A stretch of DNA of 18,885 bases, from NCBI GenBank assembly GCA_050725495.1, contig JBOHHM010000096.1:1-18885 (forward strand), read 5' to 3'. Source of the stretch: JBOHHM01 sp050725495 (GTDB lineage: Bacteria; Pseudomonadota; Gammaproteobacteria; Burkholderiales; Burkholderiaceae_C). The notes under the pieces are model-generated. The model was not told where the DNA came from and did no database searches. It saw nothing but the letters and a program-made list of their open reading frames with translations. Within the stretch, counting starts at the first letter, position 1; each line of letters starts with the position of its first letter. Positions 6,710 through 13,474 of this stretch are shown here, piece by piece. The translations under genes and the position numbers were made by a program.

Positions 6710-7030
6710 TTCGATCACGATGCCGATGGTCGAATAGACCAGCGAGCCCAGCAGCGCCGCGCCGAAGCCGCGCACATGAAAGCCTTCGAGCATGCTGGCG
6801 GCGGCCCAGAACATCAGCGCGTTGATGACGAACAGGAACAGGCCCAGCGTGACCAGCGTGACCGGCAGGGTCAGCACCACCAGGATGGGCCGTACGATGG
6901 TGTTGAGCAGGCCGATCACAAAGGCCGCGATCAGCGCCGCAGTAAAGTTCTTGACCTGCACGCCGCTGTAGATGTAGGCCACGAACAGCAGCGACGCTGC
7001 ACTCAGCAGCCATTTCAGGATCAGCTTCAT
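6677..7030 (-). CDS. Small four-helix membrane protein, phage holin IV / YvlD-like family
   Basis: A 117-residue integral membrane protein with four hydrophobic helices (about residues 3-22, 31-48, 52-76 and 90-112). Family-like sequences are GLLNTIVRPILVVLTLPVTLVTLGLF followed by INALMFWAAASMLEGF. This family is annotated as mycobacterial 4-TMS phage holin superfamily IV or YvlD, but it is a chromosomal gene in many bacteria and its role is unknown; no other phage genes are nearby. The start at 7030 (MKLILKWLLSAA) is preferred over 7048. It lies 35 bases after terC on the same strand and is probably in the same transcript, so it may also be under manganese-riboswitch control. Its 3' end overlaps the protease gene by 33 bases. 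Confidence 0.85.
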   Translation of the reverse strand: MKLILKWLLSAASLLFVAYIYSGVQVKNFTAALIAAFVIGLLNTIVRPILVVLTLPVTLVTLGLFLFVINALMFWAAASMLEGFHVRGFGAALLGSLVYSTIGIVIESALERLLPQH

Positions 7031-7065
7031 GGCCGGGGAGCATAGCACCCCGGTCAGGGGTCATC

Positions 7066-7770
7066 TTACTGCGCGACCGGTTCCTCGGCTGCTTCCTGAT
7101 GGCGGTTCTTCAGCCAGCCGGCCAGCAGCACACCGGCGATGGCCGCCGCGCAGACACCCCAGTAGGCGATCTGATGGCTCATGTCCGGGCCCTTGAACAC
7201 ATGGGCCAGCAGATTCTCGTTGACGATCATCTTGCCGGCCGTGAAGGCCAGCACACCGGCGCCGATGTACATGATGGCCGGGAAGCGCTCAACCAGCTTG
7301 AGCACCATGGTGCTGCCGAACACGACGATCGGGATGCTGACCAGCAGGCCGAAGACCACCAGGCCGAACGAGCCGTGCGCGGCGCCGGCCACGCCCAGCA
7401 CGTTGTCGATGCCCATGATGGCGTCGGCGATGACAATGGTTTTCATGGCGCCCCAGAAGGTCGTGGCGCTGGGGCCTTGCTCCTCGTTGCCGTCGCCATC
7501 GGCCAGCAGCTTGTAGGCGATCCAGAGCAGGGCGATGCCGCCGACCAGCATCAGGCCGGGAATTTGGAGCAGCCAGACCACGCCCACGGTCATGGCCGAG
7601 CGCACGACGATCGCGCCGAGGGTGCCCCAGACGATGGCTTTCTTTTGCAGACGCTGCGGCAGGCTGCGCGCGGCCAGCGCGATCACGATGGCGTTGTCGC
7701 CGGCGAGCACGAGGTCAATGAGGATGATGGCCAGCAAGGCCGACCACCAGGGGGCGGAAAAAAGCTCCAT
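7066..7770 (-). CDS. TerC-family integral membrane metal exporter (YjbE-like)
   Basis: A 234-residue membrane protein with seven predicted helices. It has the TerC two-fold pattern of conserved acidic membrane motifs: IILIDLVLAGDNAIVIALAA near residues 15-34 and IVIADAIMGIDNVLGVAGAA in the middle. TerC-family members such as Alx and YjbE/YkoY-type proteins are implicated in Mn2+ export, often feeding metal to secreted enzymes. The ATG at 7770 is supported by AAAGGA at 7777-7782 seven bases upstream. A yybP-ykoY riboswitch precedes it, which independently supports a manganese role. A further in-frame region upstream to 7848 is the riboswitch leader and is not taken as coding. The small membrane protein follows as a probable second cistron. 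Confidence 0.93.
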   Translation of the reverse strand: MELFSAPWWSALLAIILIDLVLAGDNAIVIALAARSLPQRLQKKAIVWGTLGAIVVRSAMTVGVVWLLQIPGLMLVGGIALLWIAYKLLADGDGNEEQGPSATTFWGAMKTIVIADAIMGIDNVLGVAGAAHGSFGLVVFGLLVSIPIVVFGSTMVLKLVERFPAIMYIGAGVLAFTAGKMIVNENLLAHVFKGPDMSHQIAYWGVCAAAIAGVLLAGWLKNRHQEAAEEPVAQ

Positions 7771-7833
7771 GAAAAGTCCTTTGGCGTGTTGTGGGTTCAA
7801 CACCCGCTGCGGCATTGGAGCTTCTATGCAAAG

Positions 7834-7960
7834 CCTTCGCGCGCGCAAGCAGGTGCGTGGCGAAGGTCTTGCTCGATGCGTGAGCGGTCACGCATCTGGC
7901 AAACCGGAAGAATGCTCTTCGTCATGACGGCTTGCCAACCAGGGAGCTACTCCCCTTCGG
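7834..7960 (-). promoter_or_regulatory. yybP-ykoY manganese riboswitch in the terC leader
   Basis: Read on the minus strand, the RNA starts CCGAAGGGGAGUAGC, containing the GGGGAGUAG loop that defines the yybP-ykoY class. A stem GGCAAGCC/GGTTTGCC follows, then the second aptamer arm with GAGCAAGACC. A perfect hairpin GATGCGTGA/TCACGCATC (loop CCGC) lies between. The segment CCTTCGC (7866-7860) can pair with CGAAGG at the 5' end (7959-7954), closing the aptamer, or with GCGAAGG downstream (7840-7834). This gives two exclusive folds. Neither alternative hairpin ends in a U tract, so control may be at translation or through Rho. A further hairpin GTGTTG/CAACAC (7786-7803) sits just upstream of the terC ribosome binding site. 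The class binds Mn2+ and commonly raises exporter expression. Confidence 0.9.
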
Positions 7961-7966
7961 GCGCAA

Positions 7967-7996
7967 ATTAGACCATTGGACTCGCAAACCCTGCAA
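7967..7996 (-). promoter_or_regulatory. Sigma-70 promoter for the riboswitch-terC transcript
   Basis: On the minus strand TTGCAG (7996-7991) is followed after 18 bases by TCTAAT (7972-7967). This predicts a start near 7960, exactly where the riboswitch aptamer begins. Agreement of promoter and RNA start is the main support. Confidence 0.65.
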
Positions 7997-8089
7997 CTGC
8001 TGGGGTCTTTGCCTCGCGCGGGTCATGTCGTCTTTTTCGGCAGGATCGGGGCCGCAGCGCTATCATCGCCCTCCCTCTGTCTGCACGCC

Positions 8090-8524
8090 ATGGCCGCCAT
8101 TCACATCACCGACATCGAAGCCGCCATCAATTTCTGGCGCGAGAAAGAGCCGTCGCCCGACGGCATCACGCTCGCGCCCGAAATTCGTGCGCTGGCCGAG
8201 GTCTATGCGCTGATGGTGTTCTACCACGAGGACGAGGCCGACGAGTTTGGCTTTCCCGCGAAGGCAATGGCGGCCTGGCTGGTCTGGTACGACACCCAGC
8301 CCGACACGCCCTGCATCGCGATCTGCTCGACCAGCCAGGGCGACGACAGCTGCAAGGGCTGTGGCCGAACCTTTGAGGAAGTGCAGCATTGGCCGGCCAT
8401 GAGCCCGGCCGAGAAGCGCGCGATCTGGCGGCGCATCACGCTGACGGGCGATGCCTGGCGCTTCAACAAATACGCCGAGCGGGCCACCGAGGTGAAGGCC
8501 GCCGAGCCGCCGGCCCGCTCCTGA
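8090..8524 (+). CDS. DUF3717 protein with C-terminal DUF1289 zinc-type motif
   Basis: A 144-residue protein of unknown function. Residues 1-65 match the DUF3717 type (MAAIHITDIEAAINFWREKE, LAEVYALMVFYHEDE). Residues 66-120 match DUF1289: TPCIAICS, then CKGCGRTFEEVQHW and SPAEKRAIWRRI, with a C-x3-C and a C-x2-C pair likely to bind a metal. The start at 8090 is chosen because the family begins there; an open frame continues upstream from a TTG at 7976, but that stretch is the divergent promoter region. The leader just before the ATG is pyrimidine-rich and lacks a clear ribosome binding site. It is divergent from the riboswitch-terC unit and followed by the DUF2007 gene on the same strand. Confidence 0.85.
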   Translation: MAAIHITDIEAAINFWREKEPSPDGITLAPEIRALAEVYALMVFYHEDEADEFGFPAKAMAAWLVWYDTQPDTPCIAICSTSQGDDSCKGCGRTFEEVQHWPAMSPAEKRAIWRRITLTGDAWRFNKYAERATEVKAAEPPARS

Positions 8525-8530
8525 GAAACA

Positions 8531-8555
8531 GCGCCGGCCTTTACAAAACCGGCGC
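8531..8555. other. Perfect stem-loop between DUF3717 and DUF2007 genes
   Basis: GCGCCGG (8531-8537) and CCGGCGC (8549-8555) form a perfect 7-bp stem around an 11-base A/T-rich loop. It starts 7 bases after the DUF3717 stop. No T run follows on either strand, so it is more likely a transcript-stabilising or pausing hairpin than an efficient intrinsic terminator. Confidence 0.5.
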
Positions 8556-8599
8556 GATTCACTATGGTTTTGGGCTTGCTCCGACCCGCAGGCGGCCCC

Positions 8600-8902
8600 A
8601 TGCTCAGACTGACGCAAGCCCCCAACATCGTGATCGCCACGCTGTGGCTGGACACCTTGTGCGAGGCCGGCATCGCGGCCTCGATGCAGCGCTATTTTCT
8701 GGGCGCGGCCGCCGGCGACTTGCCGCCCGACCAGTGCCTGCCGGAGATCTGGCTGACCCACGACGAGCAGGAGCCGCAGGCGCGTGAGCTGTTGGCGAAC
8801 CTGCAGCATCTGCCGCAGCACCGCTGGGTCTGCCGCTGCGGCGAAACGGTGGAAGGCGGTTTCGAGCAGTGCTGGCGCTGCGGCCGCCCGATGCCGGTCT
8901 GA
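8600..8902 (+). CDS. DUF2007-type small protein with C-terminal zinc ribbon
   Basis: A protein of 100 residues. The first two thirds (LRLTQAPNIVIATLWLDTLCEAGIAASMQRYFLGAAAG, then PEIWLTHDEQEPQARELL) have the ferredoxin-like PII-type pattern of DUF2007, called putative signal-transducing proteins. The last 25 residues hold two cysteine pairs, WVCRCG and CWRCG, forming a likely zinc ribbon. ATG 8600 fits the family start; the frame is open from 8564. It lies 75 bases after the DUF3717 gene. Function and ligand are unknown. A GCTAT palindrome follows the stop at once. Confidence 0.78.
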   Translation: MLRLTQAPNIVIATLWLDTLCEAGIAASMQRYFLGAAAGDLPPDQCLPEIWLTHDEQEPQARELLANLQHLPQHRWVCRCGETVEGGFEQCWRCGRPMPV

Positions 8903-8904
8903 GT

Positions 8905-8921
8905 GCTATTTAATTCATAGC
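8905..8921. repeat. Dispersed palindrome copy 3, after the DUF2007 gene
   Basis: GCTATTTAATTCATAGC has arms GCTAT/ATAGC around TTAATTC. It lies 2 bases after the DUF2007 stop codon, in the convergent space before yaeQ. Confidence 0.7.
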
Positions 8922-8963
8922 TCTCGGCGCCCATCGGGCAAGGGCTGACGGGTCAATTCCGCC

Positions 8964-9524
8964 TCACTTCCAGCGCAAGCACTCGATCTCGATGCTGCTG
9001 GTGCTGTCGCTCAAGCTCAGCACGCCATCCTGGATCGTCGCCTGCAGCTGCATGTTGCGCTGGGCCAGGGCCGCCAAGGCCTGCGAGGCCGCGGTCGGCA
9101 CACGCCAGACGCCGAGGTTGTGCGGCCGCGTGAGCTTGCTCGCCATACCGCGCCACCAGACCTCGGCCGCGTGGTGGAAGCAGTACACGAGGACCTGGTC
9201 GGCGCGGCCGCAGGCCTTGATGAGCGGCTTGTCCTCGGGTTGGCCGACCTCGATCCACAGCCGGGTCTGGCCGCTGAAGTCGCGCAGCACCACATCGGGT
9301 TCGTCGGGGTCGGACAGGCCGGCGCCAAAGGCCAGCGTGCCGTCGCCGCTGCAGATGGTTTGCAGCTGGTGGGCGTTGAGCGCCAGCGCCACGAGGCGCA
9401 CCATCATGCGCTCGTCGGTCTCGCTGGGGTGGCGCGCCAGCGTCAGCGCATGGTCGGCGTAGTAGCCGTGGTCGATGTCGGCAATCGACAGGCTGGCCTT
9501 GAAGATGGTGGACTTGAGGGCCAT
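8964..9524 (-). CDS. yaeQ: YaeQ family protein
   Basis: A protein of 186 residues that matches YaeQ along its whole length: ALKSTIFKASLSIADIDHGYYADH at the N-terminus, HPSETDERMMVRLVALAL, DEPDVVLRDFSGQTRLWIEVGQPE and the C-terminal half with GRADQVLVYCFH. YaeQ has a PD-(D/E)XK-nuclease-like fold whose Asp-Glu region lies in the DEPD...WIEVG stretch; its cellular role is not settled. The ATG at 9524 is clear. The leader holds two consecutive hairpins (palindrome 9533-9549 and stem 9556-9574). purB lies upstream on the same strand, 81 bases away. Confidence 0.92.
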   Translation of the reverse strand: MALKSTIFKASLSIADIDHGYYADHALTLARHPSETDERMMVRLVALALNAHQLQTICSGDGTLAFGAGLSDPDEPDVVLRDFSGQTRLWIEVGQPEDKPLIKACGRADQVLVYCFHHAAEVWWRGMASKLTRPHNLGVWRVPTAASQALAALAQRNMQLQATIQDGVLSLSDSTSSIEIECLRWK

Positions 9525-9532
9525 GTCGGCTT

Positions 9533-9549
9533 GCTATTGTTTCGATAGC
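9533..9549. repeat. Dispersed palindrome copy 4, in the yaeQ leader
   Basis: GCTATTGTTTCGATAGC has arms GCTAT/ATAGC around TGTTTCG, 8 bases upstream of the yaeQ start codon. Confidence 0.7.
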
Positions 9550-9555
9550 GACTTG

Positions 9556-9574
9556 CGCCCTGTTGAACAGGGCG
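9556..9574. other. Perfect stem-loop between purB and yaeQ
   Basis: CGCCCTGT (9556-9563) and ACAGGGCG (9567-9574) form a perfect 8-bp stem with a 3-base loop, 31 bases past the purB stop in the direction of transcription. There is no T tract on the minus strand. It may protect the purB mRNA 3' end or act as a processing or pausing site. Confidence 0.6.
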
Positions 9575-9605
9575 TGGCGCGGTTTTCAATCGGATTGGCG
9601 GGCGG

Positions 9606-10985
9606 TCAGGCGCGCCGCGCGAGCTCGGCCGCCTTGCCGACATAGCTGGCCGGGGTCAGGGCCAGCAGGCGGTCCTTCTCGGCCTGCGGAATGTCCAGCG
9701 AGCGGATCAGGCCATGCAAGGCCTCGGCCGTCACGGCCTGGCCGCGCGTGACTTCCTTGAGCTTTTCGTAGGCGCCGGGCACGCCGAAGCGGCGCATCAC
9801 GGTCTGGATCGGCTCGGCCAGCACTTCCCAGGACGCGTCGAGGTCGGCGGCCAGCGCCTCCTCGTTGAGCTCGAGCTTGTTGAGGCCTGCGCTCAGCGAG
9901 TTGTAGGCCAGGGCCGCATAGCCCAGCGCCACGCCCATGTTGCGCAGCACGGTCGAGTCGGTCAGGTCGCGCTGCCAGCGCGAAACCGGCAGCTTTTCGC
10001 TCAGGTGGCGCAGCAGCGCATTGGCCAGGCCCAGATTGCCCTCGGCATTCTCGAAGTCGATCGGGTTGACCTTGTGCGGCATGGTCGACGAGCCGATTTC
10101 GCCGGCCTTGAGGCGCTGCTTGAAGTAGCCCTGGCTCACATAGCCCCAGACATCGCGCGACCAGTCGATCAGGATGGTGTTGGTGCGCGCCAGCGCGTCG
10201 AACAGCTCGGCCATGTAGTCGTGCGGCTCGATCTGGATGCTGTAGGGCTGGAAGGTCAGCCCCAGGCCCAGGGGTTCGGGCGTTTCGACGACCTTGCGGC
10301 TGAAGGCCTCCCAGTCGAAGTCGGGCCAGGCGCTCAGGTGGGCGTTGTAGTTGCCGACCGCGCCGTTCATCTTGGCCATCAGCTTGACGCCGGCGACCCT
10401 CTCGCGCGCGGCTGCCAGGCGCACCACCACATTGGCCACTTCCTTGCCGACCGTCGTGGGGCTCGCAGTCTGGCCGTGGGTGCGGCTGAGCATGGGTATG
10501 TCGGCATAGGCCTGGGCCATTTCGCGCAGCTTGGCGATCACGGCGTCCAACGCCGGCAGCATCACCTGGTCGCGCGCGGCCTTGAGCTGCAGCGCGTGGC
10601 TCGTATTGTTGATGTCTTCGCTGGTGCAGGCGAAATGCACGAATTCGGTGGCGGCCTGCAGCTCGGGCCGGGCCTCGAACTTGGACTTGATCCAGTATTC
10701 CACGGCCTTGACGTCGTGGTTGGTGGTTTTCTCGATCTCCTTGATGGCCGCGCCATCGGCTTCGGAGAAATGCTTGACCAGGCCCAGCAGGTAGGTGCGG
10801 GCGCCGGGCGACAGCGGCTTGAACTCGGCAAAGCCGGCATCGCTGAGCGCAATGAACCAGGCCACTTCGACCTGGACGCGGCGGTGCATGTAGCCCTGCT
10901 CGCTCATCAGCGGGCGCAGGGAGGCAAGTTTGGCGGCGTAGCGGCCGTCCAGCGGCGACAAGGCCGTGATCGTGGAGAAGCTCAT
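9606..10985 (-). CDS. purB: Adenylosuccinate lyase
   Basis: PurB of 459 residues, the normal length for the proteobacterial enzyme. It releases fumarate from adenylosuccinate and from SAICAR in purine synthesis. The N-terminus MSFSTITALSPLDGRYA is characteristic. Active-site sequences include CTSEDINNTSHAL, the general-acid region MLSRTHGQTASPTTVGKE, and the flexible signature loop with catalytic Ser, SSTMPHKVNPIDFENAEGN. The ATG at 10985 is fixed by this N-terminus; open frame continues upstream but is antisense to the GST gene. There is no ribosome binding site. TACAAT sits six bases before the ATG, so the mRNA may be leaderless. It is divergent from the GST gene. Confidence 0.97.
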   Translation of the reverse strand: MSFSTITALSPLDGRYAAKLASLRPLMSEQGYMHRRVQVEVAWFIALSDAGFAEFKPLSPGARTYLLGLVKHFSEADGAAIKEIEKTTNHDVKAVEYWIKSKFEARPELQAATEFVHFACTSEDINNTSHALQLKAARDQVMLPALDAVIAKLREMAQAYADIPMLSRTHGQTASPTTVGKEVANVVVRLAAARERVAGVKLMAKMNGAVGNYNAHLSAWPDFDWEAFSRKVVETPEPLGLGLTFQPYSIQIEPHDYMAELFDALARTNTILIDWSRDVWGYVSQGYFKQRLKAGEIGSSTMPHKVNPIDFENAEGNLGLANALLRHLSEKLPVSRWQRDLTDSTVLRNMGVALGYAALAYNSLSAGLNKLELNEEALAADLDASWEVLAEPIQTVMRRFGVPGAYEKLKEVTRGQAVTAEALHGLIRSLDIPQAEKDRLLALTPASYVGKAAELARRA

Positions 10986-11087
10986 GTCCGAATTGTAGGT
11001 TGGGCGCCACGTTCCATCCGCGCCACAGCCCGGCCAAGGGTGAGTCGATAGAATGGAAACCCCTGAGGGAAGCCAAAGACACAGCCC

Positions 11088-11702
11088 ATGAAATTGATCG
11101 GATCCACCGCCAGCCCCTATGTGCGCAAAGTGCGCATCGTCATGGCCGAGAAGAAACTCGACTACCACTTCGTCATCGACGACGTGTGGGCGCAGGGCAC
11201 GACCATTGGCGAATCCAATCCCCTGGGCAAGGTGCCTTGCCTGATCATGGAGGGCGCCGAAGCGGTGTTCGACTCGCGCGTGATCGTGGAATACCTGGAC
11301 ACCCTCTCGCCGGTCGGCAAGCTGATTCCGGTGCAGGGCCGCGAGCGCGCCGAGGTCAAGACCTGGGAGGCGCTGGCCGATGGCCTGCTCGATGCCGCGA
11401 TCCTGGCCCGCAACGAAGCCGTCTGGCCCGGCCGCAGCGACGAGCAGCGCTGCCAGGCCTGGATCGATCGCCAGCTGGCCAAGGTGCGCGCCAGTCTCAA
11501 GGCCATGAGCCAGGGCCTGGGCGACAAGCCGTTTTGCAGCGGCATCCACCTGAGCCTGTCCGACATCGCGGTCGGCTGTGCCCTGGGCTATCTGGAGTTC
11601 CGCTTCCCGCAGATCGAATGGCGCGGCGAGTACCCGAATCTGGCCCGGCTGCAGGACAAGCTGATGCAGCGCGCCAGCTTCGCCGACACCAAGCCGGCCT
11701 GA
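11088..11702 (+). CDS. Glutathione S-transferase family protein
   Basis: A protein of 204 residues with a thioredoxin-fold N-terminal domain (about 1-80) and an all-helical C-terminal domain. The N-terminal domain shows KLIGSTASPYVRKVRIVMAEK, GKVPCLI with the cis-Pro, and the glutathione-binding pair in FDSRVIVEYLD. LSDIAVGCALGYLEF is the C-terminal N-capping/hydrophobic-staple region typical of GSTs. It resembles E. coli YibF and related small GSTs. The catalytic position near residue 9 is Ser (SPY), typical of Ser-type or uncharacterised bacterial GSTs. A TAGAAT -10-like sequence lies at 11049-11054. The substrate is unknown. Confidence 0.92.
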   Translation: MKLIGSTASPYVRKVRIVMAEKKLDYHFVIDDVWAQGTTIGESNPLGKVPCLIMEGAEAVFDSRVIVEYLDTLSPVGKLIPVQGRERAEVKTWEALADGLLDAAILARNEAVWPGRSDEQRCQAWIDRQLAKVRASLKAMSQGLGDKPFCSGIHLSLSDIAVGCALGYLEFRFPQIEWRGEYPNLARLQDKLMQRASFADTKPA

Positions 11703-11722
11703 TTGGCCGCGGCGCCGCGCCT

Positions 11723-11743
11723 CGGCGGCTCGCGCGCCGTTTT
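11723..11743 (+). terminator. Possible terminator after the GST gene
   Basis: CGGCG (11723-11727) and CGCCG (11735-11739) with a 7-base loop are followed by TTTT. The stem is short and the T run only four bases, but it lies 20 bases after the stop codon and between convergent genes. Confidence 0.4.
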
Positions 11744-11765
11744 CAGCCCGCGGCGGCCGCGTCGT

Positions 11766-13094
11766 TCATGCCGTCCCCGCCTCATGCCTGGCGGCCTCGA
11801 TCAGCAGCTCGCGGGCCACGGCCAGGCCCGCCTTGAGGCCGTCTTCGTGCGAGCCATCGCCCATCCAGGCGCCGCAGAAGTAGCTGTGCTGGCGCCCCTG
11901 CAGCGAGGTCATGTCGGCCTGGGCCCGCACGGCGGCCAGGTCGAACACCGGATGGGCGTAGTCCCATTCAGCCAGCACCTGCTCAGGCGCGATCTCGCGC
12001 AGCGGGCTGAGCGACAGCAACACCGGCTGCGCCGCCGGCAGGGGTTGCAGCCGGTTGAGCAGGCAGTGCAGGCCGACGCGGGCCGAGGCTCGGTCGGCGC
12101 CCTGGGCGCGCTCGTAGTTCCACGCGGCCCAGGCCCTGCGGCTGTCGGGCAGCACCGTGGCGTCGGTGTGCAGCACGGCGCGGTTGGGCTGGAAGCGGAT
12201 GGCGCCCAGGGTCGCGCGCTCGCTCGCGCTGGGCTCGCGCAGCAGGGCCAGGGACTGGTCCGCGTGCGTCGCCAGCACCAGTTTGTCAAAGCGCTCGGCC
12301 GCGCCGTCGGTGAGCACGCGCACGCCGGCTGCGTCGCGTTCGATCAGGCGCACCGGCGTGTTCAGCCGCCGGTCGGCGATCCTGGCCGTGATCCTGTCGA
12401 CATAGTGTCTCGCGCCGCCGACCACGGTCCGCCATGGCGGCCGGCGGCCGAGCTGGAGCAGGCCGTGGCGCTGGATGAAGCGGATCACGGTAGCCAGCGG
12501 GAACTCGAGCGCCTGCTCCGTCGGGCAGCTCCAGATGCAGCCGACCAGGGGCAGCAGGCACCAGTCGCGAAATTCGTCGCTGAAGCGGTGCTGGCGCAGG
12601 AAATGGGCCAGGGGCTGCATCAGTTCGGCGTCCTGGGCACGGCGGGCGAGCCCGCTGGCGAGCGCCTTGAAGCGCGCCAGCTCGCCCAGCATGCGCAAAA
12701 ACCGCCAGTTCAGCAGGTTCGTGTGGTGCGCGAACACCGCGCTCGGGCTGGAGCTGCTCCATTCGAGCTTGTGGCCGTTCAGCGCGCCCGGCAGCTGGAC
12801 CGAAAACGACATCTGCGACGGGGCCGTGGCAACGCCCAGCTCGGTCAACAGGTTCACGAGATTGGGGTAGCTGTGTTCGTTGAACACCGCAAATCCGGTG
12901 TCGACCCCGAAGCTCGTTGGCGGCTTCGCACCGCGATCCGGCCGCTCCTGTGGCGTCGCCAGCGTGATGTCCACCGTGTGGCTGTGGCCGCCGAAATGGT
13001 CGCCGGCCTCCAGCAGCGTGATCTCGGCAAGGCCGTGCAGCGTATGGGCCACCGCCAAACCCGCAATGCCGGAGCCCACGATGGCGACCTTCAT
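11766..13094 (-). CDS. FAD-dependent amine-oxidase-like oxidoreductase (COG2907 type)
   Basis: A flavoprotein of 442 residues. The N-terminal Rossmann motif is MKVAIVGSGIAGLAVAHTL, followed by the ribose-binding acidic residue in ITLLEAGDHFGGHSHTVDI. Family features include GFAVFNEHSYPNLVNLL near residue 80 and the C-terminal FAD motif YFCGAWMGDGSHEDGLKAG. This matches the predicted NAD/FAD-binding proteins of COG2907, often encoded with DUF1365 and cyclopropane fatty acid synthase and suspected to modify membrane fatty acids. Those partners are not in this window; instead a ferritin-like desaturase-type gene is divergent. The start at 13094 places the Gly-rich loop at its usual distance from the N-terminus. 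The leader contains a polypurine/polypyrimidine tract. Confidence 0.9.
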   Translation of the reverse strand: MKVAIVGSGIAGLAVAHTLHGLAEITLLEAGDHFGGHSHTVDITLATPQERPDRGAKPPTSFGVDTGFAVFNEHSYPNLVNLLTELGVATAPSQMSFSVQLPGALNGHKLEWSSSSPSAVFAHHTNLLNWRFLRMLGELARFKALASGLARRAQDAELMQPLAHFLRQHRFSDEFRDWCLLPLVGCIWSCPTEQALEFPLATVIRFIQRHGLLQLGRRPPWRTVVGGARHYVDRITARIADRRLNTPVRLIERDAAGVRVLTDGAAERFDKLVLATHADQSLALLREPSASERATLGAIRFQPNRAVLHTDATVLPDSRRAWAAWNYERAQGADRASARVGLHCLLNRLQPLPAAQPVLLSLSPLREIAPEQVLAEWDYAHPVFDLAAVRAQADMTSLQGRQHSYFCGAWMGDGSHEDGLKAGLAVARELLIEAARHEAGTA

Positions 13095-13156
13095 GTCGGC
13101 CGCCCAGGCAGTTCTGTGCTTGATAAAGATACTGCGAAGCGCCCCGAAGCGAACAA

Positions 13157-13178
13157 GGGAGGGAGGGAGGAGGAGGAG
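13157..13178. repeat. Polypurine tract in the FAD-oxidoreductase leader
   Basis: Plus strand shows GGGA three times, then GGA/AGG triplets, giving three G3 and three G2 runs, 63 bp upstream of the minus-strand FAD gene. It could form a two-tetrad G-quadruplex or an H-DNA-like structure, but could also be a simple low-complexity run. Confidence 0.5.
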
Positions 13179-13372
13179 AACCGCTTCAGGATTTCGACCG
13201 GACTGAATGCTCCCGGAAGGCTTCGCAGCAGAATGCTTGTGCGCGCGGCGACGAGCCACGCACCTTGGTTAGTGTGCGCCAGATGCACGGAGTTCCCTGT
13301 GTCTGGCACCGCAAATTGGTAAAGATTTGTGAATACAATGGCCCCTGCCGAACAAAACCAGTTCGTCGCATT

Positions 13373-13398
13373 GTGACTTTGGGGTCGCCCCTTGTCAC
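13373..13398 (+). promoter_or_regulatory. Leader hairpin A upstream of the di-iron protein gene
   Basis: GTGAC (13373-13377) pairs with GTCAC (13394-13398), and GGGG (13381-13384) pairs with CCCC (13388-13391) around TCG, with TTT/TT as an internal loop. When folded it hides CCCTTGTCA (13389-13397), which could otherwise pair with the 3' arm of the terminator downstream. Confidence 0.5.
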
Positions 13399-13413
13399 CG
13401 ACTGATTCGTTCG

Positions 13414-13449
13414 TTGCCAGCCCCCGCGAACCCTCGATGCCCCTGGCAA
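13414..13449 (+). promoter_or_regulatory. Antiterminator-like pairing in the di-iron gene leader
   Basis: TTGCCAG (13414-13420) is perfectly complementary to CTGGCAA (13443-13449) across 22 bases. CTGGCAA is also most of the 5' arm of the terminator, so the two hairpins cannot form together. Confidence 0.5.
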
Positions 13450-13474
13450 ACCCGATGATTTGTCAAGGGTTTTT
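13440..13474 (+). terminator. Intrinsic terminator 42 bases upstream of the di-iron gene (attenuator candidate)
   Basis: CCCCTGGCAAA (13440-13450), an 8-base loop and TTTGTCAAGGG (13459-13469) form an 11-position stem with one G-T pair and one C-A mismatch. Five T follow (13470-13474). It points along the plus strand, where no gene lies upstream within the intergenic region. It therefore ends either a leader RNA of the downstream gene or an independent small RNA. Confidence 0.65.

Noticed and set aside
6677..7030. Prophage remnant suggested by the phage-holin family name
   Set aside because: No other phage genes are nearby; the family is a widespread chromosomal membrane protein and the gene sits in a terC transcript.
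9714..11051. Plus-strand open frame (445 codons) opposite purB
   Set aside because: Antisense shadow of a highly conserved enzyme gene, with biased composition and no motif.
11703..13322. Plus-strand open frame (539 codons) opposite the FAD oxidoreductase
   Set aside because: The product has low-complexity Gln/Arg/His composition and is antisense to a gene with clear FAD motifs.
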